A stretch of 36,839 nt of DNA from CAWKDC01 sp964383495 (GCA_964383495.1 CAYLHG010000016.1:1-36839), one strand, 5' to 3'. Positions 16,716-23,952 are shown, numbered from the stretch's first letter. Made by a program: numbers and translations. Notes: generated by a model from the letters alone, not told the origin.

Positions 16716-17197
16716 TGAAGCGCACTTTTTCTTTTTTGATAATGATGATTTGTGTAGCGGCTTTATCAATAGGGTATTTCCTAGAATACGTGCAACATTT
16801 AGTTCCCTGCTTATTATGCGTGGCACAACGCGGCGTACTCGCCATTATCGCGGGTATTGCAGGCTTATTATGGATCTATCCTTTTCAAAAAAAAACTTAT
16901 TGGGATTGGGTAGGAAATATTTTGATATTATTAAGCACCGTCATCGGTGTTTATTTTGCAGGCAAACAACTTTATCTAGAATCTTTGCCTGTTGAATTAC
17001 GGCCAGCTTGCACCATTCCATTTGAAACACTCATAGCTTCGCATGAATGGAGCCAAGCTTTTATGCAACTTTTACAAGGCACAAGTGATTGCGGTGCGCG
17101 TCAGTGGGCGTTGCTGGGATTATCGCTACCGTTTTGGAGTGGATTAATTTTTGTAGTGATTGCAATCACCGTCGTCATCAATTTACGTACAAAATGA
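16715..17197 (+). CDS. dsbB: Disulfide bond formation protein DsbB
   Basis: From the ATG at 16715 (AAGGAG 5 bases upstream) the protein is 160 residues with four membrane segments. The first periplasmic loop holds the quinone-linked CxxC in VPCLLCVAQR. The second loop holds a cysteine pair (PACTIPFETL ... GTSDCGARQW). DsbB reoxidises DsbA in the periplasm using quinones. Coupling to hslO places two thiol-redox functions in one transcript. A weak GC stem followed by TTTTT at about 17205-17226 may partly terminate the message. Confidence 0.93.
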   Translation: MKRTFSFLIMMICVAALSIGYFLEYVQHLVPCLLCVAQRGVLAIIAGIAGLLWIYPFQKKTYWDWVGNILILLSTVIGVYFAGKQLYLESLPVELRPACTIPFETLIASHEWSQAFMQLLQGTSDCGARQWALLGLSLPFWSGLIFVVIAITVVINLRTK

Positions 17198-17227
17198 TGA
17201 TTACAGGCCACGCGTCTGGGCTTTTTG

Positions 17228-17241
17228 TGCGAAATATCTCA
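17228..17241 (+). promoter_or_regulatory. LetA/GacA-type box upstream of the small RNA
   Basis: TGCGAAATATCTCA matches the Legionella LetA element TNAGAAATTTCTNA at 10 of its 12 fixed positions. It sits about 105 bases before the predicted RNA start, in the range reported for GacA/LetA activation of rsmY/rsmZ-type genes. A 14-base match can arise by chance in AT-rich DNA; support comes from its place before the GGA-hairpin RNA. Confidence 0.4.
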
Positions 17242-17347
17242 AGCGTGTGACAGCTCTTATCCTGATTAAATATTATTTTCTGTAAAAATACGATATATCT
17301 TGTTGATTTTTAAAAATTTATCAATGTTAAACTCATATATTAAGACA

Positions 17348-17490
17348 ATGAGTCGCACGCTTGCAGAAATAAAATGATTCCGAGATACTCTTTCTACACT
17401 CAAGGATGGGTGATAAATTGAAAGTTTTAGACAGGGATGTCAACACCACTCAATGCGGTTTGTCTAGGATAGGACAAACCGCTTTTTTTT
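17348..17490 (+). ncRNA. Candidate CsrA-binding small RNA (RsmY/RsmZ/CsrB type)
   Basis: The 354-base stretch between dsbB and fdxA has no credible protein gene but ends in a strong terminator, implying its own transcript. Three GGA motifs each sit in a hairpin loop. CACTC-AAGGAT-GGGTG is at 17397-17412 and GACA-GGGA-TGTC at 17430-17441. The terminator stem has loop TAGGATAG (17465-17472). The second site reads AGACAGGGATGT, 11 of 12 positions of the CsrA consensus RUACARGGAUGU. Such RNAs sequester CsrA. The 5' end is a guess: TATATT at 17336-17341 could be the -10, with a poor -35, as is common for activator-dependent promoters. The length would be about 140 nt. Confidence 0.65.
17455..17490 (+). 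terminator. Strong rho-independent terminator of the small RNA
   Basis: A perfect 10-bp stem GCGGTTTGTC / GACAAACCGC (17455-17464 and 17473-17482) with an 8-base loop containing AGGA is followed by eight T. It is the best intrinsic terminator in the window. It also prevents readthrough into the convergent fdxA. Confidence 0.92.
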
Positions 17491-17551
17491 CATTCCGCTT
17501 TTTTCATTCCACTTGTTTTTTCTTAAACCTCTGCTGGACCGAACACGTCAA

Positions 17552-17869
17552 TCAAAGAAACTCTCGCTTATTCGGCACGCCTTCCCACTCTTTTGCGTCA
17601 GCAGGTGCAGGTTTCATACGAGTAATAGCAGGCCATGATGCTGCTTGTTTTGCATTCCATTCAATAAACATTTTTTGATCTTCAGGTACATCATCTTCCG
17701 CATAAATTGCATTGACAGGACATTCAGGCTCACACAACGCGCAATCAATACATTCTTCCGGGTCAATAATTAACATATTCGGCCCTTCTCTAAAACAATC
17801 AACGGGGCACACTTCTACACAATCTGTATATTTGCAACGTATGCAATTTTCTGTTACCACAAAAGCCAT
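17552..17869 (-). CDS. fdxA: 7Fe ferredoxin FdxA
   Basis: The 105-residue ferredoxin has two cluster motifs: CIRCKYTDCVEVCPVDCF at residues 9-26 (the 3Fe-4S/4Fe-4S arrangement of ferredoxin I) and CIDCALCEPECPVNAI from about residue 40. The C-terminal extension ending in EWEGVPNKREFL is typical of proteobacterial FdxA. It carries electrons in the cytoplasm; the partner is not evident from the neighbours. AAGGAGC precedes the ATG. It is convergent with the small RNA and divergent from the AT-hook gene. Confidence 0.95.
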   Translation of the reverse strand: MAFVVTENCIRCKYTDCVEVCPVDCFREGPNMLIIDPEECIDCALCEPECPVNAIYAEDDVPEDQKMFIEWNAKQAASWPAITRMKPAPADAKEWEGVPNKREFL

Positions 17870-17912
17870 GATACGCTCCTTTTTTCGAAAAATAAAAAAA
17901 CGCAGAATTGTT

Positions 17913-17941
17913 TATACAATTTTTTTCAAATGCTGTATAAT
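17913..17941 (+). promoter_or_regulatory. Promoter of the AT-hook protein gene
   Basis: TATACA (17913-17918), a 17-base T-rich spacer and a perfect TATAAT (17936-17941) precede the ATG at 17978, giving a leader of about 30 bases with GGAGAG as ribosome binding site. Confidence 0.65.
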
Positions 17942-17977
17942 TTGCAGAATCCGTTTTTCATTAGTGGAGAGAATATC

Positions 17978-18628
17978 ATGCCAAAGAAATCAACGCAACG
18001 TAAAGGTAAAGCTGGTCGGCCTAAAGCTGCTACCAAAAGTGGTAAAGCACAAAATCCTGCTGCTGCTATTTTAGCAACATTAAAAGCTAGTAAGACCGAA
18101 TTATCTCAACAAACAAAAGGGGCTAAAAAAGCACTAGCTACTGCAAAGCTTTCTCATAAGAAAGAATTATCCAAAGTAAAAACATTATTTACTCAACAAA
18201 AATCAGCTTCCGCTAAAGGCACTAAAGCTGTTTTGAAAAAAGTGCAAGTTGCGCTTGCAAAAGCACAATCTGCGGCTTCCGCGGCTTCTAAACAATTTGA
18301 TGTTGCTGTGAACGCTTACCAAGAATGCGCCCTTGCTTTAAAGAAAGTAGCTTTATTACAAAAATGGGTGGCGCAATTTGAAAAAGCTTGGAAACAAGAA
18401 GCTGCTGCTGTCAAGACAGCTGCTAAAAAAGCAAAAACAACCAAACAATCCACGGGGCCTTCTGCTAGCGTAGGAAAAACACGCGGTCGCAAAGCTAAAG
18501 TTGCAACAGCTGCTTCCGCGCAAACGGCTGGCAAAAAGCGTGGACGTAAGCCTAAGATGCAACAAGAACCTCAAACCAATGCTCCTGAAGTAACTACAAC
18601 GGTAGAAACAGAAGCGGAAATGGCGTAA
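17978..18628 (+). CDS. Lys/Ala-rich AT-hook, histone H1-like protein
   Basis: From the ATG at 17978 (GTGGAGAGA upstream) the protein is 216 residues, very rich in Lys and Ala and without a globular enzyme signature. AT-hook-like cores occur near the N-terminus (KAGRPKAAT) and twice near the C-terminus (KTRGRKAKVA, KKRGRKPKMQ). The middle (about residues 35-145) looks like a long helix or coiled coil. The tail is acidic (ETEAEMA). Such proteins bind AT-rich DNA in the minor groove and compact the nucleoid, as the H1-like proteins of Coxiella and Chlamydia do. Homology to those is not claimed. It has its own promoter and a large 3' hairpin. Confidence 0.75.
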   Translation: MPKKSTQRKGKAGRPKAATKSGKAQNPAAAILATLKASKTELSQQTKGAKKALATAKLSHKKELSKVKTLFTQQKSASAKGTKAVLKKVQVALAKAQSAASAASKQFDVAVNAYQECALALKKVALLQKWVAQFEKAWKQEAAAVKTAAKKAKTTKQSTGPSASVGKTRGRKAKVATAASAQTAGKKRGRKPKMQQEPQTNAPEVTTTVETEAEMA

Positions 18629-18633
18629 TTTCT

Positions 18634-18679
18634 CCGTAGGCCAGTTCGAAAGGTTATCTTTCGAACTGTGCTGTTACGG
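18634..18679 (+). terminator. Large hairpin after the AT-hook gene, no U tract
   Basis: A perfect 10-bp stem AGTTCGAAAG / CTTTCGAACT (18643-18652 and 18658-18667) is nested in a second 5-bp stem CCGTA / TACGG (18634-18638 and 18675-18679). No T run follows, so it may act as an mRNA 3' stabiliser, a protein site or an inefficient terminator. Confidence 0.5.
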
Positions 18680-18728
18680 AATAGTGTAGGATAGTTTATC
18701 TAATTATAAAATAAGGAAAAATTCCTCC

Positions 18729-18759
18729 TTGATTAAGTGATGTAAAAGTGTTACACTTT
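18729..18759 (+). promoter_or_regulatory. Promoter with overlapping operator of the RelBE-like module
   Basis: TTGATT (18729-18734), a 17-base spacer and TACACT (18752-18757) form the promoter. The palindrome AAAGTGT-T-ACACTTT (18745-18759) covers the -10, and a further half-site AAGTGTTCAC follows at about 18766-18775. This is the usual layout for antitoxin autorepression. Confidence 0.55.
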
Positions 18760-18788
18760 AATGGTAAGTGTTCACCAAGGAGCATAAA

Positions 18789-19010
18789 ATGGCTATCAAA
18801 AATCCAAGAATAAATGTTACTTTTGAAAAAGCCGTTGTTCAGATACTAGATCATTTAGCCCATCAAGAACATAAATCTCTTGCCAGTTTGGTTCGAGAAT
18901 TAACACTTGAATCTCTTGATAAGCGTGAGGATTTTCATTTATCGAAACTTGCAGCAGCTCTTGATAAGAAAGATGCTGAGACTTACAATCATGAGGACAC
19001 ATGGGAATAA
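18789..19010 (+). CDS. RelB/DUF6290-like ribbon-helix-helix antitoxin
   Basis: From the ATG at 18789 (AAGGAG 6 bases upstream) the 73-residue protein starts MAIKNPRINVTFEKAVVQIL. This is a ribbon-helix-helix N-terminus with the LASLVRELTLESL helix pair, followed by an acidic toxin-binding tail ending EDTWE. It would neutralise and autoregulate with the adjacent RelE-like toxin, whose ATG overlaps its end by 10 bases. The antitoxin frame is intact while the toxin is not. Confidence 0.75.
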   Translation: MAIKNPRINVTFEKAVVQILDHLAHQEHKSLASLVRELTLESLDKREDFHLSKLAAALDKKDAETYNHEDTWE

Positions 19011-19269
19011 AATATACTATCCGCTACCAAAAAGAAGTAGTGGAAAAACACATCCCTGCTCTCTCAAAAACTGCTAAATCTCTTATTAAACCTGCAATCG
19101 AAGAGCGATGATGGTTGATCCAATAGGGTTTGGAAAACCTCTGCAATACAGCCTTAAGGGGCATAGAAGATTGCGCGTGGGTAATTACCGAGTCGTTTAC
19201 CGAATTGAGGTAACAACAAATACCGTCATCGTTATCGCTATTAAACACCACAAAGATATTTACAATTAA
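19001..19269 (+). pseudogene. RelE-like toxin broken by a single-base frameshift
   Basis: The first part (19001-19111) reads MGIKYTIRYQKEVVEKHIPAL and ends EER-stop. Continuing from 19108 in the next frame gives MMVDPIGFGKPLQYSLKGHR, then RLRVGNYRVVYRIE and IKHHKDIYN to a stop at 19267-19269. Together these make a full RelE-type toxin of about 89 residues, with the typical GxxRLRVGxYRVVY strand core. One base appears to be missing around 19107-19109. Either the toxin is inactivated in the genome, or there is a sequencing error, or programmed frameshifting occurs (no slippery run is evident). The stop overlaps the xthA stop on the opposite strand. Confidence 0.85.
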
Positions 19270-20027
19270 TCTAACACCAACATCACCGGCGTATGATCGC
19301 TTGGCCGCTCCAATCCTCTCGGCCCTTTATCAATCACACAACTTTTTACCTTTGGCATTAACGCCTTACTGGCTAAAATTAAATCAATCCGCCATCCGCG
19401 CCCACGCTCAAAACCACGGGTGCGATAATCCCACCAGGAATAATGCCCACTGCCAGCCTCAAACACTCTAAACGTGTCTATAAACCCTAATCCCAAAATT
19501 TCTTGTAACGCATTTCGCTCTTTATCCGTACATAAAATATGCCCCGCCCAAGCAACAGGATCATGTATGTCAACATCTGCAGGCGCAATATTAAAATCCC
19601 CCAATACCACCATATCCGGGTATGTTTCTAATTCTTTTTCTAATCGCTGCCTTAATGCCGTTAACCACTTTAATTTATATGCATATTTTTCACTTTCGGG
19701 CGCTTCACCATTGGGCACATACACATTCACAATGCGCACCCCGTCTACTGTGGATGCCAATAGCCGACGTTGAGAGTCTTCAGGTGATAATTCGCTCACA
19801 ATATCCGTTTGGGGGAGTCGTGTTAATGTCGCCACACCATTGTATGTTTTCTGACCTGCAAATACTGCATGATATCCCCACGCAGCCACAGCTTCTAACG
19901 GAAACGCCGCATCTTCCACTTTAATTTCTTGTAAGCAAATGACATCAGGCGCATGCTCAGCAATAACCCCTTCCAAATGCGCTAACCTTACTCTTAGCGA
20001 ATTGACATTCCAGGTAATAATTTTCAT
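19266..20027 (-). CDS. xthA: Exodeoxyribonuclease III
   Basis: The 253-residue protein has all exonuclease III/AP-endonuclease family motifs in order: ITWNVNSLR, CLQEIK with the metal-binding Glu, NVYVPNG, VVLGDFNIAP, a WRIDLIL block and the catalytic SDHTPV near the C-terminus. It nicks at abasic sites and degrades 3' ends in base-excision repair. AAGGAGGAG precedes the ATG. The start is only 31 bases from divergent priA. Confidence 0.95.
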   Translation of the reverse strand: MKIITWNVNSLRVRLAHLEGVIAEHAPDVICLQEIKVEDAAFPLEAVAAWGYHAVFAGQKTYNGVATLTRLPQTDIVSELSPEDSQRRLLASTVDGVRIVNVYVPNGEAPESEKYAYKLKWLTALRQRLEKELETYPDMVVLGDFNIAPADVDIHDPVAWAGHILCTDKERNALQEILGLGFIDTFRVFEAGSGHYSWWDYRTRGFERGRGWRIDLILASKALMPKVKSCVIDKGPRGLERPSDHTPVMLVLD

Positions 20028-20058
20028 CGCCCACTCCTCCTTCTGATAAAATAAGATA

Positions 20059-22047
20059 ATGACTCATAAACTGCTGATTGCTCAAGTAGCCGTGCCTACG
20101 CCGCTACGCAAAACATTTGATTACCTTTTACCAACAGGTGAAGCTCACCCTGCCGTCCCGGGCTTGCGCGTCCAGATTCCTTTTGGAAAGCGGGATTGTG
20201 TAGGCGTGATCATGAATATCACTGATCATACTACTTACGCGCCCCAAAAACTTAAACCTATTGAAGCCATTTTAGATGAAGCCCCTCTACTAGATGCCCA
20301 TATTTTAGCGCTAGCACGTTTTGCATCACAATATTACCATCATCCCATTGGCGATGTAATCACGCACTGTTTGCCAGGCCCTTTACGCCAAGGGAAAATG
20401 CCCCGCCGTATTAAACCATTGCCTCAACCCACGCAAACGAACAATGTGCTCCCAACGCTTACCCCAGAACAAGATACTGCACTTGCTTCCATTTTAAACC
20501 ACCCAAATCATTTTCATGTTTCTTTATTACAAGGGGTCACGGGCAGTGGTAAAACAGAAGTTTATTTGCGCGCAATAGAACCTCTACTTGCAGCAAAAAA
20601 ACAAATTCTTATTTTAGTGCCAGAAATTGGGTTAACACCCCAAATTGTGGCGCGTGTAGAAGCACGGTTTGGGTTGCCTGTGGCTTTATTGCATTCGGGT
20701 TTAGCCGATGGCGCACGCGCGCAAGCATGGCTTTCTGCGCAACGCAATGAAAGCCAAATCGTAATTGCAACACGTTCAGGTGTGTTTGTACCTTTACCAC
20801 AATTAGGTATGATTATTATTGATGAAGAACACGATCTCTCTTTTAAACAACAAGATGGGTTTCGGTACCACGCGCGCGATCTCGCCGTGTGGCGTGCAAA
20901 AGCATCCAATGTTCCGGTGATTTTGGGTTCCGCCACCCCCTCTTTTGAAAGCATGAAACATGCAGAACAAGGTCGTTATACATTGCTTATATTGAATGAA
21001 CGCGCGCAAGGGTTAAAAACGCCGTTACGTTTGATCGATTTGCGCAACCAACATGCCGAAGAAAATATTTCGGCTGATTTATTACAAGCCATTCAATTGC
21101 GGCTAGATCGAAAAGAACAAGTGTTATTATTTTTAAATCGTCGCGGGTTTGCACCTGTTTGGATGTGCCATGCATGTGGCTGGGTTGCTGCATGCACGAG
21201 GTGTGATTCGCATTTAACTTATCACCAAGACAAACGATTAATTTGCCATCATTGTGACCACCAAATTAAAAAACTTGATCGTTGCAAACAATGTGGCAGC
21301 CCAAGTTTTTTATTGATTGGACAAGGCACACAGCGCATTGAAGCGTATTTGGAAAAATGTTTTCCGCAAGCGCGCATCGCGCGTGTCGACAGAGATTCCA
21401 CACGCAAAAAAAACGCTTTTATGGATGTATTAACGCAAATGCAAGCAGGGGATATTGACATTTTGCTGGGCACGCAAATGCTAGCAAAAGGGCATCATTT
21501 TCCGCGTGTTACATTAGTTTCTATTTTAGATGCTGATTCTGGATTATTATCCAGTGATTTTCGCGCCCCTGAGCGTCTCGCACAATTATTAACACAAGTG
21601 TCTGGCCGCGCCGGCCGAGAACATTTACCCGGTGAAGTATTATTGCAAACACACCACCCAGATCATCCGTTATTATTGAATTGGCTAGAAGGCGGTTATA
21701 CACATTTCGCCCAAACAGCGATGCGTGAACGTGAATCACTTTCACTTCCCCCTTTTGGCCATATGACTTTGCTTCGTGCTGAATCTACGAAACAACATGC
21801 ACCCATGACATTTTTAACAGAAATAAAAGCATGGTTAAAACAATACGCAAAAGGGTTGCACATATTAGGCCCTATTCCTGCATTAATGGAAAAAAAACAA
21901 GGGAAATTTCGCGCTCAATTATTGTTGCATGCGCAAGATCGCCCTATGTTGCATGAATGCTTGAGAAAATTAATGGAAATGATTGATCAAGATATCTCGT
22001 TAAGAGCAGTGCGTTTTTCATGGGATGTTGATCCGCAAGAGATGTAG
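20059..22047 (+). CDS. priA: Primosomal replication restart helicase PriA
   Basis: The 662-residue protein begins with the 3'-OH-binding domain (IAQVAVPTPLRKTFDYLLP). It then has helicase motifs: Walker A GVTGSGKTEVYLRA, DEEH box IIIDEEHDLSFKQQ, GSATPS. A zinc module of eight cysteines follows (CHACGWVAACTRC ... CHHCDHQIKKLDRCKQCGS). It ends with the TQMLAKGHHFP and SGRAGR motifs. It reloads the replisome at stalled forks. It is somewhat shorter than E. coli PriA (732). No clear ribosome binding site precedes the ATG, and the 31-base gap to xthA means its promoter must overlap that gene. Confidence 0.97.
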   Translation: MTHKLLIAQVAVPTPLRKTFDYLLPTGEAHPAVPGLRVQIPFGKRDCVGVIMNITDHTTYAPQKLKPIEAILDEAPLLDAHILALARFASQYYHHPIGDVITHCLPGPLRQGKMPRRIKPLPQPTQTNNVLPTLTPEQDTALASILNHPNHFHVSLLQGVTGSGKTEVYLRAIEPLLAAKKQILILVPEIGLTPQIVARVEARFGLPVALLHSGLADGARAQAWLSAQRNESQIVIATRSGVFVPLPQLGMIIIDEEHDLSFKQQDGFRYHARDLAVWRAKASNVPVILGSATPSFESMKHAEQGRYTLLILNERAQGLKTPLRLIDLRNQHAEENISADLLQAIQLRLDRKEQVLLFLNRRGFAPVWMCHACGWVAACTRCDSHLTYHQDKRLICHHCDHQIKKLDRCKQCGSPSFLLIGQGTQRIEAYLEKCFPQARIARVDRDSTRKKNAFMDVLTQMQAGDIDILLGTQMLAKGHHFPRVTLVSILDADSGLLSSDFRAPERLAQLLTQVSGRAGREHLPGEVLLQTHHPDHPLLLNWLEGGYTHFAQTAMRERESLSLPPFGHMTLLRAESTKQHAPMTFLTEIKAWLKQYAKGLHILGPIPALMEKKQGKFRAQLLLHAQDRPMLHECLRKLMEMIDQDISLRAVRFSWDVDPQEM

Positions 22048-22050
22048 TCA

Positions 22051-22428
22051 TTATTTGGCCAAATGTAACTCACAATATTTATTAAAAGATTTAAAATCAT
22101 CATCTTTCGTCATTAAAGGAATTTGATGATCAATACAGCTTTGCGCAATCAACGTATCAGCCAATCTTGCTTTTAATTGTTTCTGAAGGAGAACGGAACG
22201 CATACGGCCAGCTCTTTGCCAATATCCCTCATGAATAGTTAATATCGGAAGTTCTACCAAATAATTAACAAATTCCGGTGATAAACGTGGAGCACTTAGC
22301 AACTCCGACAGCACTATCGGGGGCAACACTAGTGCGTGATAGGCAAACAATTCATTCACCCTGTCAGTCTGCAAGTTGCTTATCCCTTTGAAATAATCGA
22401 TTAAAACAGAAGTGTCCACTGCAATCAT
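22051..22428 (-). CDS. PIN-domain toxin (VapC family)
   Basis: The 125-residue PIN ribonuclease has the acidic metal-site residues in place: Asp5 (MIAVDTSVLID), Glu42 (VLSELL), Asp91 (ARLADTLIA) and Asp109/110 (MTKDDDF). VapC toxins cut tRNA or rRNA. It follows its antitoxin by one base in the VapBC order. Its stop is three bases past the priA stop on the opposite strand. Confidence 0.88.
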   Translation of the reverse strand: MIAVDTSVLIDYFKGISNLQTDRVNELFAYHALVLPPIVLSELLSAPRLSPEFVNYLVELPILTIHEGYWQRAGRMRSVLLQKQLKARLADTLIAQSCIDHQIPLMTKDDDFKSFNKYCELHLAK

Positions 22429-22430
22429 TA

Positions 22431-22649
22431 TTAATCCCTGTCTCTCCGCAACTCATCCACATCAATAGCAAGGTTAACTTTACCACGCATTTTGCGCAAT
22501 TCTTCATACGCGCGCGCACGCGCTAAATGCTCTAATGCAATTTTTAACGTTTCAGTTATTCCCTTCCCAGTAACTTGCTGCGCTTCATGCAATAAGTTAG
22601 CGGGGAGATGGGCTGTGATTTTTTGTGTGGGAGAATGGTTATTTAACAT
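22431..22649 (-). CDS. VapB-like antitoxin
   Basis: From the ATG at 22649 (GGAGGGG upstream) the protein is 72 residues. It has an N-terminal strand KITAHLPANLLHEAQ and a helix pair of ribbon-helix-helix type, then a basic/acidic toxin-binding tail ending in DELRRDRD. An open extension to 22691 is rejected because it would translate the three operator repeats and the promoter. Pairing with the adjacent PIN toxin supports the role. Confidence 0.8.
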   Translation of the reverse strand: MLNNHSPTQKITAHLPANLLHEAQQVTGKGITETLKIALEHLARARAYEELRKMRGKVNLAIDVDELRRDRD

Positions 22650-22660
22650 AAAGCCCCTCC

Positions 22661-22698
22661 ATGCCATAAAGTATGCCATAATTAATGCCATAAGTCAA
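22661..22698 (-). promoter_or_regulatory. vapBC promoter with three 12-bp-spaced operator repeats
   Basis: Three perfect copies of ATGCCATA (TATGGCAT on the minus strand) lie at 22661-22668, 22673-22680 and 22685-22692 with an exact 12-base period. On the minus strand TTGACT (22698-22693) and CATACT (22675-22670) with 17 bases between them bracket the repeats. The repressor would sit on the spacer and on either side of the -10. Confidence 0.65.
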
Positions 22699-22725
22699 AT
22701 TATTTTTGGGTTGTAAAGCTTATTC

Positions 22726-22760
22726 CATGAAATTTGAGCGTCAACCGCTCAAATTTCATG
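22726..22760 (+). promoter_or_regulatory. 15-bp perfect inverted repeat before the AAA ATPase
   Basis: Arms CATGAAATTTGAGCG and CGCTCAAATTTCATG with a 5-base loop (22741-22745) are followed at once by a -10-like TATACT (22762-22767). The DUF4143 gene starts 30 bases later. No good -35 is at standard spacing, so the palindrome may be an operator or activator site replacing it. An RNA hairpin or terminator role is less likely because no T run follows. Confidence 0.6.
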
Positions 22761-22797
22761 CTATACTCAACCAAGAGTCCGCGCCTAGGAGTTGAAA

Positions 22798-23952
22798 ATG
22801 CTCAGAAATCAGTACCTTAAAAAAATTCCTTACTGCTTCCAGGTAAACCCTGTAGTTGCCTTGCTAGGCCCTCGTCAATGCGGAAAAACCACCTTAGCTC
22901 GTCAATATATGGAGATGCACCCTGGTCCCAAACATTACTTTGACCTTGAAAACCCCGCTCATATACAGCTTTTTGAAGAACCAATGCTTGCGTTAGAGGA
23001 TTTGGAAGGCCTCATTATCATTGATGAAATCCAGCGAAAACCTCAACTGTTCCCCCTCCTACGCGTGTTAGTAGATGAGCATAAAAAACGGGAATTTTTA
23101 ATTTTAGGCAGCGCCTCGCGAGATCTCATTCAACAATCTTCAGAAACATTAGCAGGCCGTATTAGTTATCTTGAATGCGCTCCATTTAATCTTGAAGAAG
23201 TAGGTGATGCCAATGCACTGTTAATACGCGGAGGTTTTCCACCCTCTTATCTTGCTCAGAACAGTACTGTTAGCAACCAATGGCGCCAAGATTATATTGC
23301 TACCTTCCTTGAGCGAGATATTCCCAATTTAGGATTTAATATCCCTTCCGCAACAATGCGTAGATTCTGGACGATGCTTGCACATTACCATGGGCAAACA
23401 TTTAATGCATCAGAAATTGGAAAATCATTAGGGATCGCTCACACCACTATCCGCCGTTATTTAGATATTTTAACAGGCACCTTCATGATACGTGAATTAT
23501 TCCCTTGGTTTGAAAATATTGAAAAAAGGCAAGTGAAATCTTCTAAAATTTATTTCAGGGATAGCGGTATTTATCTTTCGTTAACCAATATTCCCAATAT
23601 GAGTGCACTGAAAACATATCCTAAACTTGGTGCCGTATGGGAATGCTTTGCAATGGAACAAATTATTAATACTTATCATATTCCGAATGAACAGTGCTTT
23701 TATTGGGGAATTCACCAGCAAGCAGAATTAGATTTATTTATCATGCAAGAAGGCAAACGAATTGGTTTTGAATTTAAATATCAAGATGCTCCTAAAAAAA
23801 CACCTTCAATGATGTATGCGTTGGAATATTTAAAACTTGATCAGCTGTACGTTGTATATCCAGGAAAAACCCAATATAAATTAGCAGAAAAAATTCTAGT
23901 CATTAATTTAGAAAATTTATTACGCCACGCGCCAAGGTTTTCTCAAGTTTAA
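22798..23952 (+). CDS. AAA-family ATPase with DUF4143 domain
   Basis: From the ATG at 22798 (TAGGAG upstream) the 384-residue protein has an AAA_14 P-loop domain: Walker A LLGPRQCGKTT at about 23-33, Walker B LIIIDEIQRKP, sensor LILGSASRDL. It then has the DUF4143 region with a winged-helix-like part (NASEIGKSLGIAHTTIRRYLDIL) and a restriction-endonuclease-like end (ELDLFIMQEGKRIGFEFKY). The family is widespread and mobile in bacteria and archaea; its function is not established, though defence and regulation have been suggested. The 3' end overlaps yheT convergently by 33 bases. Confidence 0.88.
   Translation: MLRNQYLKKIPYCFQVNPVVALLGPRQCGKTTLARQYMEMHPGPKHYFDLENPAHIQLFEEPMLALEDLEGLIIIDEIQRKPQLFPLLRVLVDEHKKREFLILGSASRDLIQQSSETLAGRISYLECAPFNLEEVGDANALLIRGGFPPSYLAQNSTVSNQWRQDYIATFLERDIPNLGFNIPSATMRRFWTMLAHYHGQTFNASEIGKSLGIAHTTIRRYLDILTGTFMIRELFPWFENIEKRQVKSSKIYFRDSGIYLSLTNIPNMSALKTYPKLGAVWECFAMEQIINTYHIPNEQCFYWGIHQQAELDLFIMQEGKRIGFEFKYQDAPKKTPSMMYALEYLKLDQLYVVYPGKTQYKLAEKILVINLENLLRHAPRFSQV

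Noticed and set aside
17406..17678. 90-codon plus-strand open frame after dsbB
   Set aside because: It runs through the perfect terminator at 17455-17490 and antisense to fdxA, with no family resemblance.
20028..20058. Regulatory significance of the 31-base xthA/priA divergent gap
   Set aside because: Unusually short, but no shared operator or clear promoter pair can be read; nothing beyond compactness is supported.
22650..22691. N-terminal extension of the VapB-like antitoxin
   Set aside because: The extension would translate the three operator repeats and promoter; the ATG at 22649 has a strong ribosome binding site.
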